64,000 nucleotides of DNA from Stenotrophomonas daejeonensis (lineage in GTDB: Bacteria > Pseudomonadota > Gammaproteobacteria > Xanthomonadales > Xanthomonadaceae). The position numbers were made by a program, and so were the translations under genes. The notes under the pieces were generated by a model that ran no database searches, was not told the origin of the DNA, and was given only the letters and a program-made list of their open reading frames with translations. Of the stretch, positions 44,066 to 52,948 are shown in pieces. The first letter of the stretch is position 1; each line of letters opens with the position of its first letter. Location of the stretch: the NCBI RefSeq assembly GCF_001431505.1, contig NZ_LDJP01000032.1, positions 22,464 through 86,463 of the forward strand, given 5' to 3'.

Positions 44066-46354
44066 TCATGCGGCAACCGCCTCCCCGCGCATCTCCCGTG
44101 CCGCCTCGACCAGCGCGGTCAGCGCCGCCCGGGTTTCCGCCCAGCCGCGGGTCTTCAGGCCGCAGTCCGGGTTCACCCACAGCTTCCGCGCCGGCAGGAC
44201 CTCGGCGGCCTTGCGCAGCAGGTCCACCATCTCGCTGCGGTCGGGCACGCGCGGCGAGTGGATGTCGTAGACGCCGGGGCCGACCTGGTTGGGGTAGTCG
44301 AAGCGCGCGAACGCATCGAGCAGTTCCATCCGCGAGCGCGAGGTTTCGATGGAAATCACGTCCGCATCCAGCGCCGCCACCGAGTCGATGATGTCGTTGA
44401 ACTGCGCGTAGCACATGTGGGTGTGGATCTGGGTGGCGTCGCCCACGCCGCTGGCGCTGATGCGGAAGGCCTCCACCGCCCAGCCAAGGTAGGCCGGCCA
44501 TTGCGCGCGGCGCAGCGGCAGGCCTTCGCGCAGCGCCGGCTCGTCGATCTGGATCGCGGCGATGCCGGCCGCTTCCAGGTCGTTGACCTCGTCGCGCAGC
44601 GCCAGCGCGATCTGCCGGCAGGTCTGCGCGCGCTCCTGGTCGTCGCGCACGAACGACCATTGCAGCACCGTCACCGGGCCGGTCAGCATGCCCTTCATCG
44701 GCTTGTCGGTCAGCGACTGCGCGTACTGCGACCAGCGCACCGTCATCGGCGCCGGGCGGCTGACGTCGCCGTAGATCACCGGCGGCTTCACGCAGCGCGA
44801 GCCATAGCTCTGCACCCAGCCGTTGCCGGTGAAGGCGAAGCCGTCGAGTTGCTCGCCGAAGTACTCGACCATGTCGTTGCGCTCGAACTCGCCGTGCACC
44901 AGCACGTCCAGCCCGATCCGTTCCTGCTCGCGCACGCACTGCTCGGTCTGCCGTTCGAGGAAGGCCTCGTAGTCGGCGTCGGCGAGCTTGCCGGCCTTGT
45001 TGCGGGCGCGCGCCTCGCGTACTTCCAGTGTCTGCGGGAACGAGCCGATGGTGGTGGTGGGGAAGGGCGGCAGGCGCAATGCCGCCGCCTGCAACGGCAG
45101 GCGCTGCGCGTGCGGGGTGGCACGGGTGGCGTCGGCGGCGGTGAGCGCGGCCACGCGCGCCTTGACCGCGGCGTTGTGCACGCGCGGCGAACGCCGCCGG
45201 GCCTCCACCGCCTCGCGCGCCTGCGCCAGCGCGGCCTCGGTGCCGGCGTGGCCGTCGAGCGCGTCGGCCAGCAGCCGCAGCTCGTCGAGCTTCTGCCGCG
45301 AGAACGCCAGCCAGCCGCGCAGTTCCGCGTCGAGCTTCTTTTCCAGCGTCAGGTCGACCGGGCAATGCAGCAGCGAGCACGACGGCGCCAGCCACAGCGG
45401 ACCGTCGCCACGGTGGCCGCGCGCGTAACGGGCGAGGATCAGCGCGTTGTCCAGCGGGTTGCGCCAGATGTTGCGGCCATCGACCAGCCCCAGCGACAGC
45501 ACGCGCCCGGCCGGCAGCGCGCGCAGCACCGCATCGAGTTGTTCCGGTGCGCGTACCAAGTCCACATGCAGGCCCTGCACCGGCAGCGCGGCGGCCAGCG
45601 CGAGGTTGTCGTCGAGCGCGCCGAAATAGGTGGCCAGCAGGATGTCCGGGTGCGGTGCTTCGGCCAGATGGGCGTAGGCGCGCTCGAACGCGGCGCGCGC
45701 GGCGTCGTCCAGATCCTGCACCAGCACCGGCTCGTCCAGCTGCACCCACTGCGCGCCTGCATCCTTCAACGCCGTCAGCAACTGCACGTAGACCGGCAGC
45801 AGCGCGTCGAGCAGGTCCAGCGGGTGGCTGCCGTCGGTGGTCTTGGACAGCAGCAGGAAGCTCACCGGCCCGAGCAGCACGGGACGGGTTTCGATGCCCA
45901 GCGCCCTGGCCTCGCGGTACTCGGCCAACGGCTTGTCGCCGCGCAGCGCGAAGCGCTGGCCGGCGTGCAGTTCCGGCACCAGGTAGTGGTAGTTGGTGTC
46001 GAACCACTTGGTCATTTCCAGTGCGTGCAGGTCGATGCCGGGCTTCTGCAGGCCGCGCGCCATCGCGAAGTAGGCGGCCAGCGGATCGCGCTCGGCCAGG
46101 GCGCGGTAGCGCTCGGGAATGGCGTCGAACAGGAACGCGGTGTCGAGCACGTGGTCGTACAGCGAGAAATCGTTGCTCGGCGGCAGGTCCACGCCGGCCT
46201 CGCGTTGCAGCTTCCAATGGCGCGCGCGCAGTCCGGCGGCGGTGGCCTGCAGCTGCGCGGCATCGGTTTCGCCGCGCCAGTGGCTTTCCAGCGCGCGCTT
46301 GAGTTCGCGGCGCGCGCCGATGCGGGGAAACCCCAGGTTGGTAACGCTAGTCAT
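44066..46354 (-). CDS. metE: Cobalamin-independent methionine synthase
   Basis: A 762-residue enzyme transferring a methyl group from methyltetrahydropteroyl-triglutamate to homocysteine without B12. The length is typical (about 755). N-terminus: [18 protein letters not shown]. Zinc-site segments are [13 protein letters not shown] (His-x-Cys) and a C-terminal [11 protein letters not shown]. The start at 46354 has GAGGAAAG upstream in the message. It is controlled by a cobalamin riboswitch in its leader, implying that B12-dependent MetH takes over when B12 is present. Confidence 0.96.
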   Translation of the reverse strand: MTSVTNLGFPRIGARRELKRALESHWRGETDAAQLQATAAGLRARHWKLQREAGVDLPPSNDFSLYDHVLDTAFLFDAIPERYRALAERDPLAAYFAMARGLQKPGIDLHALEMTKWFDTNYHYLVPELHAGQRFALRGDKPLAEYREARALGIETRPVLLGPVSFLLLSKTTDGSHPLDLLDALLPVYVQLLTALKDAGAQWVQLDEPVLVQDLDDAARAAFERAYAHLAEAPHPDILLATYFGALDDNLALAAALPVQGLHVDLVRAPEQLDAVLRALPAGRVLSLGLVDGRNIWRNPLDNALILARYARGHRGDGPLWLAPSCSLLHCPVDLTLEKKLDAELRGWLAFSRQKLDELRLLADALDGHAGTEAALAQAREAVEARRRSPRVHNAAVKARVAALTAADATRATPHAQRLPLQAAALRLPPFPTTTIGSFPQTLEVREARARNKAGKLADADYEAFLERQTEQCVREQERIGLDVLVHGEFERNDMVEYFGEQLDGFAFTGNGWVQSYGSRCVKPPVIYGDVSRPAPMTVRWSQYAQSLTDKPMKGMLTGPVTVLQWSFVRDDQERAQTCRQIALALRDEVNDLEAAGIAAIQIDEPALREGLPLRRAQWPAYLGWAVEAFRISASGVGDATQIHTHMCYAQFNDIIDSVAALDADVISIETSRSRMELLDAFARFDYPNQVGPGVYDIHSPRVPDRSEMVDLLRKAAEVLPARKLWVNPDCGLKTRGWAETRAALTALVEAAREMRGEAVAA

Positions 46355-46574
46355 GACACTTTCCTCATTGCATGGGCATTGAGGAACGAAGGAACCGCGC
46401 GCTGCCGCAACGGCCACCGGGCCGTGCCATCACCACGCCAGCGACCTTCGCCCCCGCGGGCGAACCGGGTTCCGTGGCGAAGGCAGGCAGGGCCGCCACG
46501 CGGGGACGCGCGTGCGGTCCGGCCGCCTCCCCGCGGAGACGCCAGGTCGAAACAGGAGGCGACGCGCCTCCCGG
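46355..46574 (-). promoter_or_regulatory. metE leader downstream of the riboswitch
   Basis: About 220 nt of leader lie between the aptamer and the metE start. It contains a compact hairpin TTCGCCC-CCGC-GGGCGAA (46447-46464) and other GC-rich stems. No T-run follows, so termination may be rho-dependent or control may act on translation. Confidence 0.45.
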
Positions 46575-46750
46575 CCCAGGCCGGTATTCGGGCTGATGGA
46601 CGTGGACGCGGCTGCGTCCGCCTAGTGGCCGTCGCTTCCCGGGCACGGCGGCCCAGTGCTGATTTGACGGCGGTCGTTTCCATTCACCGCTGCGGGGCAG
46701 CTCCGGAATGGCGGGCCTTGCGGGCGCGCTTCACCGGATTCCCGTTTAAT
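46575..46750 (-). ncRNA. Cobalamin riboswitch upstream of metE
   Basis: Read on the minus strand the region shows the cobalamin aptamer blocks in order: CGGGAATCCGGTG, GGAGCTGCCCCGCAGCGGT, AATGGAAACGA, GTCAAATCAGCACTGG, CCGGGAAGCGACG and a final CAGCCCGAATACCGGCC box. Binding of cobalamin should lower metE expression. Confidence 0.93.
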
Positions 46751-46780
46751 TTCATCCCTTCATCCGAATGAAGCGATGAA
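46751..46780. promoter_or_regulatory. Extended palindrome with four TTCAT half-sites at the metE promoter
   Basis: Half-sites TTCAT (46751), TTCAT (46759), ATGAA (46768) and ATGAA (46776) form a symmetrical 30-bp dyad, two copies on each side at 8-bp steps. It abuts the 5' end of the metE riboswitch and therefore probably overlaps the metE promoter. The cognate regulator (MetR, SahR or other) is unknown. Confidence 0.5.
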
Positions 46781-46929
46781 TACCTTCGGCGCGCACAAGA
46801 TAGGCGCGCACCCGCTGCCGGTCAAGCGTGGGCGTGCCGGGGCCGGGAGCGGCCCGGTTCAGGCGCTTCGTTTACCCTTGGCGTCCCCCGCGCCAGCCGG
46901 GGCCGACTTCCCCACGGACACGTTTCGCC

Positions 46930-47940
46930 TTGCAGCCGCTCCACGACCCGCGCTACGCCGCCTCCCTGCGCCTTTCGGTGGCGCCGATGATGGATTGGAC
47001 CGACTCGCATTGCCGGGTGTTCCACCGCGTCCTCGCGCCCGGCGCGCGGCTGTATACCGAGATGGTGCACGCCAATGCGGTGATCCACGGCGACCGCCGG
47101 CGCCTGCTCGGCTTCGATGCCAGCGAGCATCCGCTGGCGCTGCAACTGGGCGGCAGCGAGCCGGCCCTGCTAGCGCAGGCCGCGCGCATCGCCGCCGATT
47201 GGGGCTACGACGAGGTCAACCTCAACTGCGGCTGCCCGTCCGACCGGGTGCAGGCCGGGCGCTTCGGCGCCTGCCTGATGCGCGAGCCGGAACTGGTGGG
47301 CGAGTGCGTGGCGGCGATGGTCGCGGCGGTGGACATCCCGGTCACGGTGAAATGCCGCTTGGGCGTGGACGAGGACAACGACTACGCCACCTTCGCCGCC
47401 TTCGTTGACCGGCAGGTACGGGCCGGCGCGGCGATGATCGTCGTGCATGCGCGCAATGCGTGGCTGAAGGGGCTGTCGCCGAAGGAAAACCGCGAGATCC
47501 CGCCGCTGCGCTACGACTGGGCGCACCGCCTCAAGCGCGAGCGCCCGGCGTTGCCGGTGGTGCTCAACGGCGGCCTCGCCACGGTGGAGGCGGCGCAGGC
47601 GCAGATGGTGCACGTCGACGGGGTGATGCTCGGCCGCGCCGCCTACCACGACCCCTACGTGCTGCATGCGCTGGAAGCGGCGCAGACCGGCATGCCGCTG
47701 CGCAGCCGCGAGGACCTGCTGGAGCAATTGCGCCCGTATGTGGAAGCGCAACTGCAGCGCGGGCTGGCGCTCAAGCACATCGCCCGCCACCTGCTCGGGC
47801 TGTACCACGGGCAGCCGGGCGGGCGCGGTTTCCGCAAGGTGCTCAGCGAAGGAGCGCACCGCCCCGGTGCCGACTGGTCACTGCTCGAACAGGCGGTGCA
47901 GGTCACCCGGGAACAGGCCGAACGCGCCGCGGCAAGCTGA
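46930..47940 (+). CDS. dusA: tRNA-dihydrouridine(20/20a) synthase
   Basis: A 336-residue FMN enzyme reducing uridines 20/20a in the tRNA D-loop. It has LSVAPMMDWTDSHCRVFHR, LYTEMVHANAV (DusA type), ELNCGCPSDRV-like NLNCGCPSDRVQAGRFGACL with the catalytic Cys, and KCRLGVD. No ATG precedes the conserved start; TTG 46930 gives the usual length (about 330), whereas a GTG at 46828 would add non-conserved residues. The start is uncertain. Confidence 0.9.
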   Translation: MQPLHDPRYAASLRLSVAPMMDWTDSHCRVFHRVLAPGARLYTEMVHANAVIHGDRRRLLGFDASEHPLALQLGGSEPALLAQAARIAADWGYDEVNLNCGCPSDRVQAGRFGACLMREPELVGECVAAMVAAVDIPVTVKCRLGVDEDNDYATFAAFVDRQVRAGAAMIVVHARNAWLKGLSPKENREIPPLRYDWAHRLKRERPALPVVLNGGLATVEAAQAQMVHVDGVMLGRAAYHDPYVLHALEAAQTGMPLRSREDLLEQLRPYVEAQLQRGLALKHIARHLLGLYHGQPGGRGFRKVLSEGAHRPGADWSLLEQAVQVTREQAERAAAS

Positions 47941-48077
47941 ATGGGGCCCGACGAAGGGCAGCCAGAGCAATGTTTCGCGGGCAGGGTTCATATCGGATTC
48001 ACCCCTAAAAATCAAGAATTTGCGGCAGTTTGGCAGGGCTCGAACGGTTCCCCGTGGACTCCTGCTTTCACGTATTT

Positions 48078-48106
48078 TGAACGTTCCGTCGCAGTCCGAT
48101 AGGATC
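48078..48106 (+). promoter_or_regulatory. Sigma-70-like promoter of the PepSY-phoPQ unit
   Basis: -35 TTGAAC (48078-48083), a 17-bp spacer and -10 TAGGAT (48101-48106). The ATG of the next gene is only 6 bases past the -10, so the transcript may start at or next to the start codon (leaderless). Confidence 0.55.
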
Positions 48107-48111
48107 ACCCC

Positions 48112-48507
48112 ATGCTCCCGCTTCCGCGTCATCTCCCGCTCGTAGTCGCCGCCGTGGCGCTGGCCGTCGTGGCCGCCACGCCGGCGTCCGCACAGGAAGC
48201 GCGCAAGGAACCGGCGGACCTCGGCATGCGCATGGCTGCGCCGCGCATGCAGGTACAGAACAGCGAGCGGCCGCAGCCGCGTTCCTCGTTGTCCGATTCG
48301 GTGCGCCGCGTGCAGCGCGAAACCGGCGGCCGCATCCTCGGCGCCGAGCGGGTGCCCTACGACGGGCGCGACATCAACCGCGTGAAGTACATGGACGACC
48401 GCGGCCGGGTCCGCTACATGGACGACGAGGCCCCCGCCGCGCGCATGCGTGGCCCCGGCGGCCCGGCACAGGGCCGCCAGCGGTCACCACGCGCCGATAA
48501 CTCCTGA
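48112..48507 (+). CDS. Small exported PepSY-like protein
   Basis: A 131-residue protein with a signal peptide (VVAAVALAVVAATPASAQ). The middle (VRRVQRETGGRILGAERV, then INRVKYMDDRGRVRYMDD, residues about 63-103) resembles a PepSY beta-alpha unit. The basic C-terminus looks disordered. It sits 74 bp upstream of the response regulator and may be in the same transcript. PepSY domains are often tied to envelope protease inhibition or two-component sensing; the function here is unknown. Confidence 0.65.
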   Translation: MLPLPRHLPLVVAAVALAVVAATPASAQEARKEPADLGMRMAAPRMQVQNSERPQPRSSLSDSVRRVQRETGGRILGAERVPYDGRDINRVKYMDDRGRVRYMDDEAPAARMRGPGGPAQGRQRSPRADNS

Positions 48508-48581
48508 ACTGGCATAGTCCGCCGTACCGCAATCCGCACAATGCCCGGCACCGAGCCGGCCAAAGCAATCAGGGAGAGTTC

Positions 48582-49268
48582 ATGCGTATCCTTCTGGTCG
48601 AAGACGAAGCCCCGCTGCGCGAGACCCTGGCAGCCCGGCTCAAGCGCGAAGGCTTTGCCGTCGATGCGGCGCAGGACGGCGAGGAAGGCCTGTACATGGG
48701 CCGCGAGGTGCCGTTCGACGTCGGCATCATCGACCTCGGCCTGCCGAAGATGTCGGGCATGGAGCTGATCAAGGCGCTGCGCGACGAGGGCAAGAAGTTC
48801 CCGGTGCTGATCCTGACCGCGCGTTCGAGCTGGCAGGACAAGGTCGAGGGCCTCAAGCAGGGCGCCGACGACTACTTGGTCAAGCCGTTCCACGTCGAGG
48901 AGCTGCTGGCCCGCGTCAACGCGCTGCTGCGCCGCGCCGCCGGCTGGAGCAAGCCGACGCTGGAATGCGGCCCGGTGGCGCTGGACCTGGCCGCGCAGAC
49001 GGTCAGTGTCGGCGGCAGCAACGTCGACCTGACCAGCTACGAGTACAAGGTGCTCGAATACCTGATGATGCATGCCGGCGAACTGGTCTCGAAGGCCGAC
49101 CTGACCGAGCACATCTACCAGCAGGATTTCGACCGCGACTCGAACGTGCTGGAAGTGTTCATCGGCCGCCTGCGCAAGAAGCTGGACCCGGACGGCGAGC
49201 TCAAGCCGATCGAGACCGTGCGCGGCCGCGGCTACCGCTTCGCGATCCCGCGCAACCACGAAGGCTGA
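48582..49268 (+). CDS. phoP: OmpR-family response regulator, PhoP-like
   Basis: A 228-residue response regulator. The receiver domain (1-115) has the phospho-acceptor Asp51 in IIDLGLPKMSG and the KPF switch Lys. A winged-helix output domain follows (about 130-222; LTSYEYKVLEYLMMHAGELV, FIGRLRKKL, TVRGRGYRF). Close similarity in sequence and order to Xanthomonas PhoP suggests control of the response to low divalent cations and cationic peptides. The sensor gene starts 22 bp later. Confidence 0.88.
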   Translation: MRILLVEDEAPLRETLAARLKREGFAVDAAQDGEEGLYMGREVPFDVGIIDLGLPKMSGMELIKALRDEGKKFPVLILTARSSWQDKVEGLKQGADDYLVKPFHVEELLARVNALLRRAAGWSKPTLECGPVALDLAAQTVSVGGSNVDLTSYEYKVLEYLMMHAGELVSKADLTEHIYQQDFDRDSNVLEVFIGRLRKKLDPDGELKPIETVRGRGYRFAIPRNHEG

Positions 49269-49290
49269 TCCACCGCACCGCGCGCCTGCA

Positions 49291-50718
49291 ATGGTCTTTG
49301 GCCGTCTCTGGTTCTTCCGGCGCTGGCGGCCGCGTTCGCTGCAGGCGCGCCAGCTGCTGTCCGCGTCGGTCGGCTTGGTCGCCTTCTTGGCACTGGCCGG
49401 CTATGCACTGGACGCCTCGTTCGGCCAGGCCGCGCGCGACAACCTCAGCGAACGCCTGAAGAACTATGCCACCGCCTACGCCGGCGGCATCGACTTCACC
49501 CGCGACCGCTCGCTGTACATCCGCGAGCAGCCGCCGGACCCGCGCTTCGATGTGCCCGGCAGCGGCCTGTACCTGCAGGTGGTGATGCCCGGCGGCCACG
49601 GCAACTCGCTGTCCGCCGAAGGGCCGATCCTGCCCGAGGTCGGCACGCGCATGTTGCGGCCGCGGCAGGAAACCTTCGAAGGCCCGCTGCCGATCACCCA
49701 GATCGACGGCAGCCCCGGCGAGGTCTACCGCTACGGCATCGGGCTGGTGTGGGGCGGCGACGGCGGGCCGGAGGCCGAGTTCCCGTACACCATCTACGTG
49801 CTGGAGGATTCGCGCGCGCTGGGCAAGCAGCTGCGCGTGTTCCGCAACGCGGTGTGGTTCTGGTTGGGCGTCACCGGCCTGATCCTGCTGCTGCTGCAGA
49901 CGCTGGTGCTGCAATGGAGCCTGCGCCCGCTCAAGCACGTCATCAACGAACTGACCCGGGTGCAGCGCGGCGAGCGCGAGCGCATGAGCGAGATGCACCC
50001 GCGCGAGCTGGAGCCGCTGACCGACAGCATCAACGCCTTCATCGAGAGCGAGCGCGAGAACCTGGAGCGCCAGCGCAATACCCTGGCCGACCTGGCGCAC
50101 AGCCTGAAGACGCCGATCGCGGTGCTGCGCACGCAGCTCGACGGCGGCGCCGACGAAACCGCGCTGCGCGAGGAACTGGACGTGCAGCTGCAGCGCATGA
50201 ACAACCTGGTGTCCTACCAGTTGGCGCGCGCCGCCTCGTCCGGGCACAAGCTGTTCTCCGCGCCGGTGCCGATCGAGGCCAGCGCCGAGGAAATCGTGCG
50301 CGGGCTGGAAAAGGTCTATGCCGCCAAGGGCGTGCTGTGCGAGTTCGAGCTGGAGCCGGGCGTCAAGTTCTACGGCGAGGCCGGCGACCTGCAGGAGCTG
50401 CTCGGCAACCTGCTGGAGAACGCCTTCAAGTGGGCCAGGCGCCGGGTGCTGCTGACCGCGCGGCCGATCCCGTGTGCACCGGGGCGCCGCGCCGGGCTGG
50501 AACTGGCGGTCGATGACGATGGCCCCGGCATCGCCGAGGACAACATCGCCAAGGTGCTGCAGCGTGGCGTGCGCGGCGACGAGCGCGTGCAGGGCCACGG
50601 CATCGGCCTGTCGATCGTGCAGGACCTGATCCGCGACTACCGCGGCGAGCTGCAGGTCAAGCGCTCGACGGAGCTGGGTGGCGCGCGCTTTGAAGTGAAG
50701 CTGCCGTCAGGCCTGTGA
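49291..50718 (+). CDS. phoQ: Sensor histidine kinase, PhoQ-like
   Basis: A 475-residue membrane kinase with two transmembrane helices (about 24-44 and 190-210) around a periplasmic sensor region of about 145 residues. HAMP-like and dimerisation segments follow, with phospho-accepting His270 in LAHSLKTP. The ATP-binding region shows GNLLENAFKWAR, DDDGPGI and GHGIGLSIV. It is the cognate kinase of the upstream PhoP-like regulator. A subtype D REP follows the stop. Confidence 0.88.
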   Translation: MVFGRLWFFRRWRPRSLQARQLLSASVGLVAFLALAGYALDASFGQAARDNLSERLKNYATAYAGGIDFTRDRSLYIREQPPDPRFDVPGSGLYLQVVMPGGHGNSLSAEGPILPEVGTRMLRPRQETFEGPLPITQIDGSPGEVYRYGIGLVWGGDGGPEAEFPYTIYVLEDSRALGKQLRVFRNAVWFWLGVTGLILLLLQTLVLQWSLRPLKHVINELTRVQRGERERMSEMHPRELEPLTDSINAFIESERENLERQRNTLADLAHSLKTPIAVLRTQLDGGADETALREELDVQLQRMNNLVSYQLARAASSGHKLFSAPVPIEASAEEIVRGLEKVYAAKGVLCEFELEPGVKFYGEAGDLQELLGNLLENAFKWARRRVLLTARPIPCAPGRRAGLELAVDDDGPGIAEDNIAKVLQRGVRGDERVQGHGIGLSIVQDLIRDYRGELQVKRSTELGGARFEVKLPSGL

Positions 50719-50725
50719 GAGCGAT

Positions 50726-50793
50726 GCAGGAGCGACGTGAGTCGCGACCTGACTTCAACGGGAAAACCCGGTCGCGACTCACGTGGCTCCTGC
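50726..50793. repeat. REP palindrome, subtype D
   Basis: GCAGGAGCGACGTGAGTCGC pairs with a right arm GTCGCGACTCACGTGGCTCC. The head reads GCAG instead of GTAG. The related copy at 58429-58496 keeps GTAG. It lies between convergent phoQ and mtfA. Confidence 0.85.
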
Positions 50794-50801
50794 AACAATG
50801 G

Positions 50802-51605
50802 TCAGGGCAGCAGAGCGTGCGCGCCGGCGAACGGCGACGGCCCGTAGAAGCGCCGCAGGTGCGCGGCCACCGCCGGCATCTCCCGTTCCAGTAGCCGTGG
50901 CGCGGAGAAGTGGTATTCGCTGGCCACCGCGAAGAATTCCTCCGGCGCCTCGGCGGCGTAGGGATCGATGGCGGTGTCGCGGCCGGCATCCACCCGCGCG
51001 CAGAAGGCATCGAAGCACTGCTGGAAATCGCGCGCCCATTGCCGCTGCCAGTCGCGCGGCAGCGGCGGGGTGCCGTCCATCGCGCCATCGAGCACGTCGA
51101 TCTTGTGCGCCATCTCGTGCACCGCCACGCAGAAACCGGCCTGCGGGTCGGCGATGTCGGCCTGCACGTCGGCCCACGACAGCAGCAACGGGCCGCTGTC
51201 CCAGGCCTCGCCGATCAACTCGTCGTCCCATTCGTGCAGCACGCCGGCGGCATCGGTATGGCTGCGGCGCACGCGGAAGGCATCCGGGTACACCACCAGC
51301 TCCGACCAGCCATGCAGGCCTTCGCGGCCGAACTCGAGTAGCGGCAGGCAGCACAGCGCGGCCAGCAGCAGGCGCTGGGCGTCGTCCAGTTCCAGCCCCG
51401 CGACCGGAGTGATGGCCTTGCGCTGCAGGAACAGCAGCACCAGCCCGCGCAGTCGCGCGATGCGCGCGTCGTCCAGCGGCCGCAGCCACGGGCAATCCCG
51501 GCAGACCTGCTGCCAGAGCGCGTCGTCGAGTTGGGCGGGCGTGCGCCGCCAGCGGCGCAGGAACGACTGGATCAGCGGAACATCCCCGGCAGCAGCCGGT
51601 GCCAC
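50802..51605 (-). CDS. mtfA: M90 family zinc peptidase, MtfA-like
   Basis: A protein of about 267 residues with the MtfA zinc motif HEMAHKIDVLDG and the downstream ESEYHFSA-type segment (FFAVASEYHFSAPRL). E. coli MtfA binds the Mlc repressor and has aminopeptidase activity. There is no ATG at the 5' end: GTG 51605 is one option, while a CTG (51575) overlapping the TGA of the upstream gene (51572-51574) and preceded by GGGGA is another. The upstream gene overlaps or abuts it, suggesting coupling. Confidence 0.85.
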   Translation of the reverse strand: MAPAAAGDVPLIQSFLRRWRRTPAQLDDALWQQVCRDCPWLRPLDDARIARLRGLVLLFLQRKAITPVAGLELDDAQRLLLAALCCLPLLEFGREGLHGWSELVVYPDAFRVRRSHTDAAGVLHEWDDELIGEAWDSGPLLLSWADVQADIADPQAGFCVAVHEMAHKIDVLDGAMDGTPPLPRDWQRQWARDFQQCFDAFCARVDAGRDTAIDPYAAEAPEEFFAVASEYHFSAPRLLEREMPAVAAHLRRFYGPSPFAGAHALLP

Positions 51606-51871
51606 TTCGGCGCGCGCAGGCGCGGGATCACCTCTTCGTCGCTGCCGCCACCGGCCTGTTGCGGCGGCGTGGGCGGCACGGCGTGCTTGGCCGGCGGCGG
51701 AGTGTTGGCCAGGTTCACCGAGGCGGCCGGCGCCGCCACCCGCTCCACCTCGCCGGGCGCGTAGCTGCAACCGCCGGATGCCGGGCTGTCGAATGCGTCC
51801 GCGGCATGCGCGGCTGCGGCCAGGGGGGCCAGCAGCAGGATCAGGCAATGGGCGGTACGGCGCATCGTCAT
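51572..51871 (-). CDS. Small exported protein of unknown function
   Basis: A 99-residue protein with a signal peptide (CLILLLAPLAAAAHAADAF). The mature part has one Cys (GGCSYAPGE) and a Pro-rich stretch, ending PKWHRLLPGMFR. I do not recognise the family. It is upstream of mtfA and overlaps or touches its start, so the two are probably translated together. Confidence 0.55.
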   Translation of the reverse strand: MTMRRTAHCLILLLAPLAAAAHAADAFDSPASGGCSYAPGEVERVAAPAASVNLANTPPPAKHAVPPTPPQQAGGGSDEEVIPRLRAPKWHRLLPGMFR

Positions 51872-51982
51872 TGTCCGGGAGCGGTCGAGCTACCGATTCT
51901 AGCCTGCTTTCCACGCCGGGCCGGTAGGGGCCGCGGGTGGCTTCCCGCATAATCTGCCGCTCTGCCGGGAGGAAAGGTTGCC

Positions 51983-52948
51983 GTGGACGACCGCGAGCTG
52001 TTGGCCAAACTGGGGGCGGGCGCCCTGTCCGGCGACGCGCTGGCGCGCGAACTGGGCCAGACCCGGGCCGCGATATGGAAGCGGATACAGGGCCTGCGCG
52101 CGGCCGGGGTAGCGATAGAGGGCCGCGCCGGCGACGGCTACCGGCTATTGCAGCCGCTGGAACTGCTGGACCGCGAGCGCATCCTGGCGCAGCTGGACCC
52201 GGCCGTGGCCGCTGCGATGGCGGGGCTGGAAATCGGCTGGACGCTGGGCTCGACCAACAGTGAATTGCTGCGGCGCAGCGCACCTTTGCGCGGCACCGAG
52301 GTGCTGCTGGCCGAACGCCAGACCGGCGGCCGAGGTCGCCGCGGCCGGCAATGGGCCTCGCCGCTGGCCGCGAACATCTACCTGTCGCTGTCGCGTGCGT
52401 TTGCCGGTGGCCTGTCGCGCATGGGCGGGCTGAGCCTGGCCGCGGGCGTGGCGGTCGGCGAGGCGCTGCAGGCGCTGGGCATCGCCGGGGTCGGCCTGAA
52501 ATGGCCCAACGACCTGCTGGTCGATGGCCGCAAGCTGGGTGGGCTGCTGGTGGAGGGCGGCGGCGAATTCGCCGGGCCGGCGCGGGCGGTGGTCGGGCTG
52601 GGCCTGAACGTGCGCATGCCGGCGGCGGTGGTGCCGGCCATCGACCAGCCGTGGACCGACCTGGATACGCTGGCCGGCGCGCCGGTATCGCGCAACACGG
52701 TCGTGGCCGTCCTGCTGTCGCACCTGCTGCCGGCGCTGGACCAGTTCGAGCGGCAGGGGCTGGCGCCGTTCCTGCCGCGCTACGCCGCGCTGGACGTGCT
52801 GGCCGGCCGCCACGTGCGGGTGGAAGAGGGCGGCGTCCTCCACGAAGGCATTGCCCGTGGCCTGGCCGAGGACGGCGCGCTGCGGGTAGGCATCGGGGGC
52901 GCCGAGCGCCATTTCCATGCCGGCGAAGTCAGCGTGAGGGCGCAATGA
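51983..52948 (+). CDS. birA: Bifunctional biotin-protein ligase/biotin operon repressor
   Basis: A 321-residue BirA. It has an N-terminal helix-turn-helix (LSGDALARELGQTRAAIWKR, about 15-35) and the ligase core with TGGRGRRGRQWASP, LKWPNDLLVDGRKLGGLL and VVGLGLNV. It attaches biotin to carboxylases such as the liuD product in this window and probably represses biotin genes. GTG 51983 is preceded by GGGAGGAAAGG. Its stop overlaps the coaX start (ATGA). Confidence 0.95.
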   Translation: MDDRELLAKLGAGALSGDALARELGQTRAAIWKRIQGLRAAGVAIEGRAGDGYRLLQPLELLDRERILAQLDPAVAAAMAGLEIGWTLGSTNSELLRRSAPLRGTEVLLAERQTGGRGRRGRQWASPLAANIYLSLSRAFAGGLSRMGGLSLAAGVAVGEALQALGIAGVGLKWPNDLLVDGRKLGGLLVEGGGEFAGPARAVVGLGLNVRMPAAVVPAIDQPWTDLDTLAGAPVSRNTVVAVLLSHLLPALDQFERQGLAPFLPRYAALDVLAGRHVRVEEGGVLHEGIARGLAEDGALRVGIGGAERHFHAGEVSVRAQ

